Positions 59,922 through 64,000 of a stretch of DNA of 64,000 bases are shown in pieces. The notes beneath the pieces are model-generated. The model ran no database searches, was not told where the DNA came from, and saw only the letters and a list, made by a program, of their open reading frames with translations. The number at the start of each line of letters is the position of its first letter. Within the stretch, counting starts at the first letter, position 1. Position numbers and translations under genes: made by a program. The DNA is from Stromatinia cepivora (lineage: Eukaryota > Ascomycota > Leotiomycetes > Helotiales > Sclerotiniaceae). The stretch is from positions 2,232,001 to 2,296,000 of the forward strand of contig RCTD01000003.1 in the NCBI GenBank assembly GCA_014898415.1, written 5' to 3'.

Positions 59922-60612
59922 GATAGTTTCTGTGGGTTTCCTAGAGGCTGACTGAAGGAAGCGGTGAAAGGTATGGGTAGCATACAAGTGAAGACAATGA
60001 TAACCAGGGTGTGCAGTACGCATTGCAAGGGAATGATTACTGAGCAGGGGGCGTTAACATATAACAAAATACTAACTATGCTGCCTTAAATTTTCGTCAG
60101 ATGGAAAATTTCGAGAAAAAACTAGTCGTGCCTAACAATCCATCAATAAAGCTTTCAAAGAAGATGAGCCAATCTAAAATCTTCTTAGATGTGAAAGATT
60201 CGAGATTTTTCGTCATGGACTTTGTCGCCTTTGAACTGCCTCATAGTAAGTATGCTATAAAAAAGCACTGAAGCCCACAGAGCCTTCGGGAATACTACTG
60301 GATACTCTAGATTTCCTCAAACTCAAAACAATAGCCGTTGTTGAAAGGGAAGAATGCTCTTCCTGATCAACTAGGAGCATCCAGGCGATCAATTGCGGCA
60401 ATGAAAGCTACAGTAGATAAGGTCGGTGATACATTGCTCAGACAACAACGCAATGAAGACAGACCTTATACACTATCATCTCATGCAAAATTTAGCACCC
60501 ACGAATATGCTCCATGATTCGAACCAATGCCGGCATAGGCTGTATAGCACCCTGGCCTTTAAGGACGAAACAGACACGTTGAAAATTAAAAATCTAAATA
60601 TCCCGTGATATT
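59922..60612. other. Intergenic, 0.7 kb
   Basis: AT-rich, with no ORF of note. It separates the ART-like relic from the 3' end of the 2EXR-like gene. Confidence 0.55.
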
Positions 60613-61293
60613 TCAAAGTTCCAACCTATGCGAGGATTTCGTAAGCCTAAACCATACCCAGATCTCTGGAACTTTCCACCCAGGACGTTCACGCGCAGAA
60701 GCCCTCAATTTATCTCTCATACTTGAAAGCTCATCTAAGTCCTTGTGCATTTCCCATATTTTCAAGCACAGATTCCTTAAACCGCTGAAGCCCCTGACGT
60801 AACCCCAACAAAAAGTGTCCAAATCCCACACACTGAGCTCCAAATTCCTAATTTTTGCTGCATCTGCATCTGCACGCCATAAGCCGGCCCGGAAGCCGGC
60901 CAAAAACATGGGTAATGATTCTGAACTTGCTACAGTCAGCTTCAGTACATCCCTTTCAAAATCAATGTACGCGGTTCCAGCCCTATCACAACTTCCAGAA
61001 GCTAGTGCATAGCTTGTCAATCCGACCTCTCGTGCCTCACGATTGACATGAAGTATTGCCGGAATAGGATTGATCTTAGTCAAACCAATCCTAGCCCTGG
61101 TAATGAACCAGCCCAAGACTACTGGCTGCCTTGTGTGTGTGGGTTGTAATTTCAGTCTAATCTCTAACTTTCGTCGAGGGAGTGTAGATAAATGCCAAAT
61201 CTTGAGACGCAGCTCTGTTGGAAGTGCCGGAAAATGGGAGAAGGTTGTGAGCTGTTCCGAGGAAGGATCTGACGACTGCGATAGGCTTTCCAT
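60613..61293 (-). CDS. 2EXR-like (F-box-associated-like) protein
   Basis: Single exon; the start at 61293 (MESLSQSSD) gives 226 aa, while an in-frame Met at 61344 would add 17 hydrophobic residues that look like leader translation. The block FPALPTELRLKIWHLS, then RRKLEIRLK and later PAILHVNREAREVGLTSYAL, matches the 2EXR-type domain common in Leotiomycete and other ascomycete proteins. The rest contains Leu-rich segments (RNLELSVWDLD, LRNLCLKIWE). These proteins form large, poorly characterised families; function unknown. The frame is intact. Confidence 0.78.
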   Translation of the reverse strand: MESLSQSSDPSSEQLTTFSHFPALPTELRLKIWHLSTLPRRKLEIRLKLQPTHTRQPVVLGWFITRARIGLTKINPIPAILHVNREAREVGLTSYALASGSCDRAGTAYIDFERDVLKLTVASSESLPMFLAGFRAGLWRADADAAKIRNLELSVWDLDTFCWGYVRGFSGLRNLCLKIWEMHKDLDELSSMRDKLRASARERPGWKVPEIWVWFRLTKSSHRLEL

Positions 61294-62221
61294 TGTAAAT
61301 GACTCGGATGGTTGACAGGATATAAGGACGGAGAATAGGAGCAATCAGGTCAACGAAGATATCGAGACGCGTCGTACGTAGAACAAGAGCGCGCGTAAGG
61401 GTGGTGCAATGGATTTGTCGAGGATCGATGAATTCTAATTAACAGGAATCAAAAGTTTGCACGACGGTGTATCTAAACAAAAAGAAGATTGGACAGAGCT
61501 TCCATTTATGTTCAAAGATGTCGTCAAACAGGCATCGAGGTTCCGTTCTTGTCGTAGGAATATAGATGTGAAAATGGCTTACATACTGTTTGCTTATTCA
61601 GCATAATCCCTGACACGTTCCAATTAATCTGGAAACCTTAATAGGTTAAAGCGGCAATATAACAGTTCTAAAAAGAAATAGCGGGGCAATGCGGGGTTGC
61701 GTTCTGGATAACAGGTCCTCAGCCTCGAACTCGTATTTATTCCGTCATAGAAGGGCATTGAAATGCTATCCCTTAGCGGAATTGTTCCTAAGTTGAAACA
61801 TAGAAACCTCGATGATTTGCACAAGCAACAACAGATTGCAAAAGTCTTCCAGGTTATCACTCACGCACTCTACAACAAAAATATAACACCCAAAAAATTA
61901 TTCGTAGACCCGACACCGATGTCCCAAACGAAAAAAGATAAACCTTTTGCAGTGAAAGTAAAACCCTCCAAGAGCAGCCTAAAAAATTAGGGGAGCAATT
62001 CGTCTCCCAGAGTCCAACCCCCTTCATTACTTCGCTTACACACAATTTGCAAAAATTCTTCACCACTTGACCCACAACCCCCACTACATATTTTGCACCC
62101 TGTTATGATCTCTCCTCCTTGAAGCTTTTTAATGAGAAAAGATGGCGACAAAGCAAGAATAACACCCGCAGGTTGAAGGACCCTCGAATCAGTTCATGGG
62201 AAGCAAAAAATCAATGCTGTA
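61294..62221. other. Intergenic, 0.9 kb
   Basis: Promoter side of the 2EXR-like gene and a 75-codon plus-strand frame (61763..61990) with no motif. No gene supported. The right side is the 3' flank of the minus-strand tRNA. Confidence 0.5.
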
Positions 62222-62313
62222 TGACCAGACTGGGGCACGATCCCAGGACCTTGTCCGTATTTAACAGTGATTAGTTGTTAAGGACACGTGATAACCAACT
62301 ACACCATCCGGCC
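62222..62313 (-). tRNA. tRNA-Val(AAC) candidate with 18-nt intron
   Basis: 92 nt that fold as a tRNA on the minus strand. Acceptor GGCCGGA pairs with TCTGGTC (two G-U pairs), with discriminator A. The D-arm TGGTGTAGTTGGTTATCAC is typical of tRNA-Val. Anticodon stem TGTCC/GGACA is perfect; the loop reads TTAACA before an 18-nt insert and C after it, giving anticodon AAC. T stem CTGGG/CCCAG is perfect. The intron lies after position 37, the standard site. The T loop is ATCGTGC instead of the usual TTCGAYC, so positions 54 and 58 are A and T instead of T and A, and the B box is off consensus. It could be a diverged or inactive copy. Confidence 0.72.
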
Positions 62314-62612
62314 GTTTGTAATGTTTGATGATCGTCCGGTGGGCTTTGAAAATATATTCACGTTTTTAAAAGGGGTTGTGTAGATACCCATTGGGAAGGG
62401 GTGGGGTGGAGACACAAACCGCATGGACAACGGTTCAACTAACAGTATTCCCACAATCAAACGGCAATGCAGAGGCAAAGTTCTAGATTGATGCTGGAAA
62501 GATTCGAGAGGTCTTAAGGTCAGAGGCTGCAAGCATACTATTACTAGAAATTATAGACCATAATGTATCATCATACGCAATTGTTGAAATTCCCATTCCA
62601 TTTCATTCCCTT
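62314..62612. other. Short spacer between MetE-like gene and tRNA
   Basis: 299 bp holding the MetE-like gene 3' flank (minus) and the tRNA 5' flank. No T-run terminator or other signal was assigned. Confidence 0.5.
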
Positions 62613-63940
62613 TCAAAGCTCACCAGGCCAGATCTCATCCGCAATACTTCTGACCAATAAGAACTTATTCTTCATATCTTCCCATCCCAACAGATTACCC
62701 TCCTCATGACTAGCAAACCCACACTGAGGGCTTACACCTAATCTCTTCAATGCTTCATCTCTCGTCTGTCCTGCTCCTTTTGCTACAATATCGGCAGCTT
62801 CCATGACTCTTGCCTTCATCTTCTCTTTGTCCTCGAGTTCTGGAAATTTTGAGGTAATGACTCCAAGAATAACGTTCTTGTGGGCTGGGAGGTAGAGCAG
62901 TGGCTCAAAGCCACCAGCCCGCGGTGTATCATATTCGAGATAGTATGTTGCTACATCAAGGTTACGGAAGAGCTTGGTAGCAATGCGAGTGTAACCTCCT
63001 TGGGAGAAGTGACGTGATCCTATGAAATTGCCCCTGCAAATGTGTAGACCAAAATGCATCTTGGAGGTATGTCTCTCTATGCTGTCATTATAGCACTTGA
63101 TGTAAGCATCAAGCAACTCTTCGGTGGTTTTAGTATTTGATTTGTCTTCCTCCCAACCCTTCAGCATCTTCTCGGAGCAGAAGTCTTTCAACCGTTAGCT
63201 CTTGCTGAAATATAAATCATGTCAAATTACTTACATGCAAAATTCGGGTCATCAAACTGCACATTCCTGAGTCCAGCTTCGTACAAGATGTCCAACTCCG
63301 CGCTAACAGCTTTTGAGATATCTGAAAAGTATTCTTCGTCATTGGGATAGACTTCTTTGGGGAACGCCTTTCCATCCTTATATCTGAGATGATACCACGG
63401 TGGGGCAATCATTGTCAATTTGATATCTCCCCATCTCTCTTGTGACACAAGAGTCTTTAAATATTCAAATTGACCAATGAGTGTCGACTTCCCAGTATGC
63501 TTTATTTTGCCAGTGCAAAGGCAAGATTGACCCGGCTTGTGACCTTTTTCGATGAACCCAGCAATATCAGGAACGTAGGGACGGAAGATATCCATAGAAG
63601 GGTTGCGAATTTCGGTCATGCCATCGAGCTCTTCAAAGAAGGTTCCCCAAAATACAGCGCGTCTACCATCGGACTTACGTTAGTGTATGTCCCAAAATTT
63701 ACGACAAATGGAGTTGTATGGAACGACAAACCGATATTCCCCATCAGTGATAGCTCTGAATCCGCACTCCTTTTGTAACTCTACGACCCTGTTAATAGAT
63801 TCATTCTCAATGCGAGTAAGTTCTTCCTGGCTCAAATCATTCTTCTCGAAAGCGTTGCGCTTTGTGAGAAGCTCCGCAGGACGAAGCAGGGAACCCAAAT
63901 GTTCGGCGCGGAAAGGGGGATTACGATGAATGGTCATCAT
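62613..63940 (-). CDS. Short MetE-like (cobalamin-independent) methyltransferase
   Basis: Relative of the C-terminal catalytic domain of cobalamin-independent methionine synthase (UROD/MetE-like fold), which transfers a methyl group to a zinc-bound thiol; the actual substrate is unknown. Exons are 63732..63940, 63235..63662 and 62613..63184, giving 402 aa, about half a full MetE. Zinc-ligand candidates are all present: H260 and C262 (GLHICRGN), E296 (YYLEYDTPRAGG) and C357 (GVSPQCGFAS). N-terminal FRAEHLGSLLRPAELL and VQFDDPNFA also fit the family. Intron 1 has an unusual GTTTGT donor but a good ACTAAC branch site; intron 2 is GTAAGT..GAAAG. Start is at 63940 or 63937 (two Met codons). Confidence 0.87.
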
Positions 63941-64000
63941 TTTCTATGATTAGGACTTAAAAAAGGATTGAACAGGCAGAAGAAGCTCGAGATATCTGGA

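Overview
The window is nuclear DNA of a filamentous ascomycete. Genes are split by short introns of about 40-110 nt with GT..AG ends and CTRAY-type branch sites. The gene set is typically fungal: NoxB-type NADPH oxidase, fungal histone H1, Mss4/Its3-type PIP 5-kinase and a Pho84-type phosphate transporter. The long AT-rich or pyrimidine-rich spacers with recurring TACCTAGGTA-like words suggest a Leotiomycete, possibly Sclerotiniaceae (Botrytis/Sclerotinia type). That placement is inference, and nothing in the window proves the species.

Layout. 0.7-2.6 kb: noxB (minus). 2.6-8.1 kb: a gene-free spacer with a 455-bp hAT-like MITE and a 271-bp (CTTCCT)n tract. 8.1-9.0 kb: Ubc4/5-type ubiquitin-conjugating enzyme (minus). 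10.4-11.8 kb: mitochondrial glutaryl-CoA dehydrogenase (minus), divergent from FEN1 at 12.3-13.7 kb (plus). 15.8-20.5 kb: a frame-disrupted Ser/Glu-rich coiled-coil locus (minus). 20.6-21.9 kb: a Q-rich unknown gene (minus). 23.2-26.2 kb: phosphatidylinositol-4-phosphate 5-kinase (minus). 30.2-31.3 kb: histone H1 in six exons (minus). 34.4-35.3 kb: GNAT-like protein (plus). 35.3-43.6 kb: gene desert. 43.6-45.5 kb: Pho84-type transporter (plus). 46.1-47.0 kb: PhzF-family protein (plus). 49.4-52.2 kb: long coiled-coil protein (minus). 52.9-54.4 kb: unknown protein with a possible mitochondrial leader (minus). 54.8-56.3 kb: secreted M14 carboxypeptidase (minus). 59.1-59.9 kb: ART/PARP-like relic (minus). 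60.6-61.3 kb: 2EXR-like protein (minus). 62.2 kb: intron-containing tRNA-Val(AAC) candidate (minus). 62.6-63.9 kb: short MetE-like methyltransferase (minus).

The genes are mostly unrelated housekeeping or accessory functions. I see no biosynthetic cluster, operon-like unit, CRISPR array or complete transposon. The one clear regulatory arrangement is the 562-bp divergent GCDH/FEN1 promoter.

The most interesting signals are: a 5-nt FEN1 microexon that supplies the catalytic Asp34; the hAT-like MITE with terminal inverted repeats (TIRs) and a near-perfect target-site duplication (TSD); a one-base deletion inside a tandem protein-repeat array; a tRNA with swapped T-loop bases; and a 14-nt microexon in histone H1. 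I found no convincing wholly new multi-gene system. All exon structures were assembled by eye from splice consensus, reading phase and family similarity.
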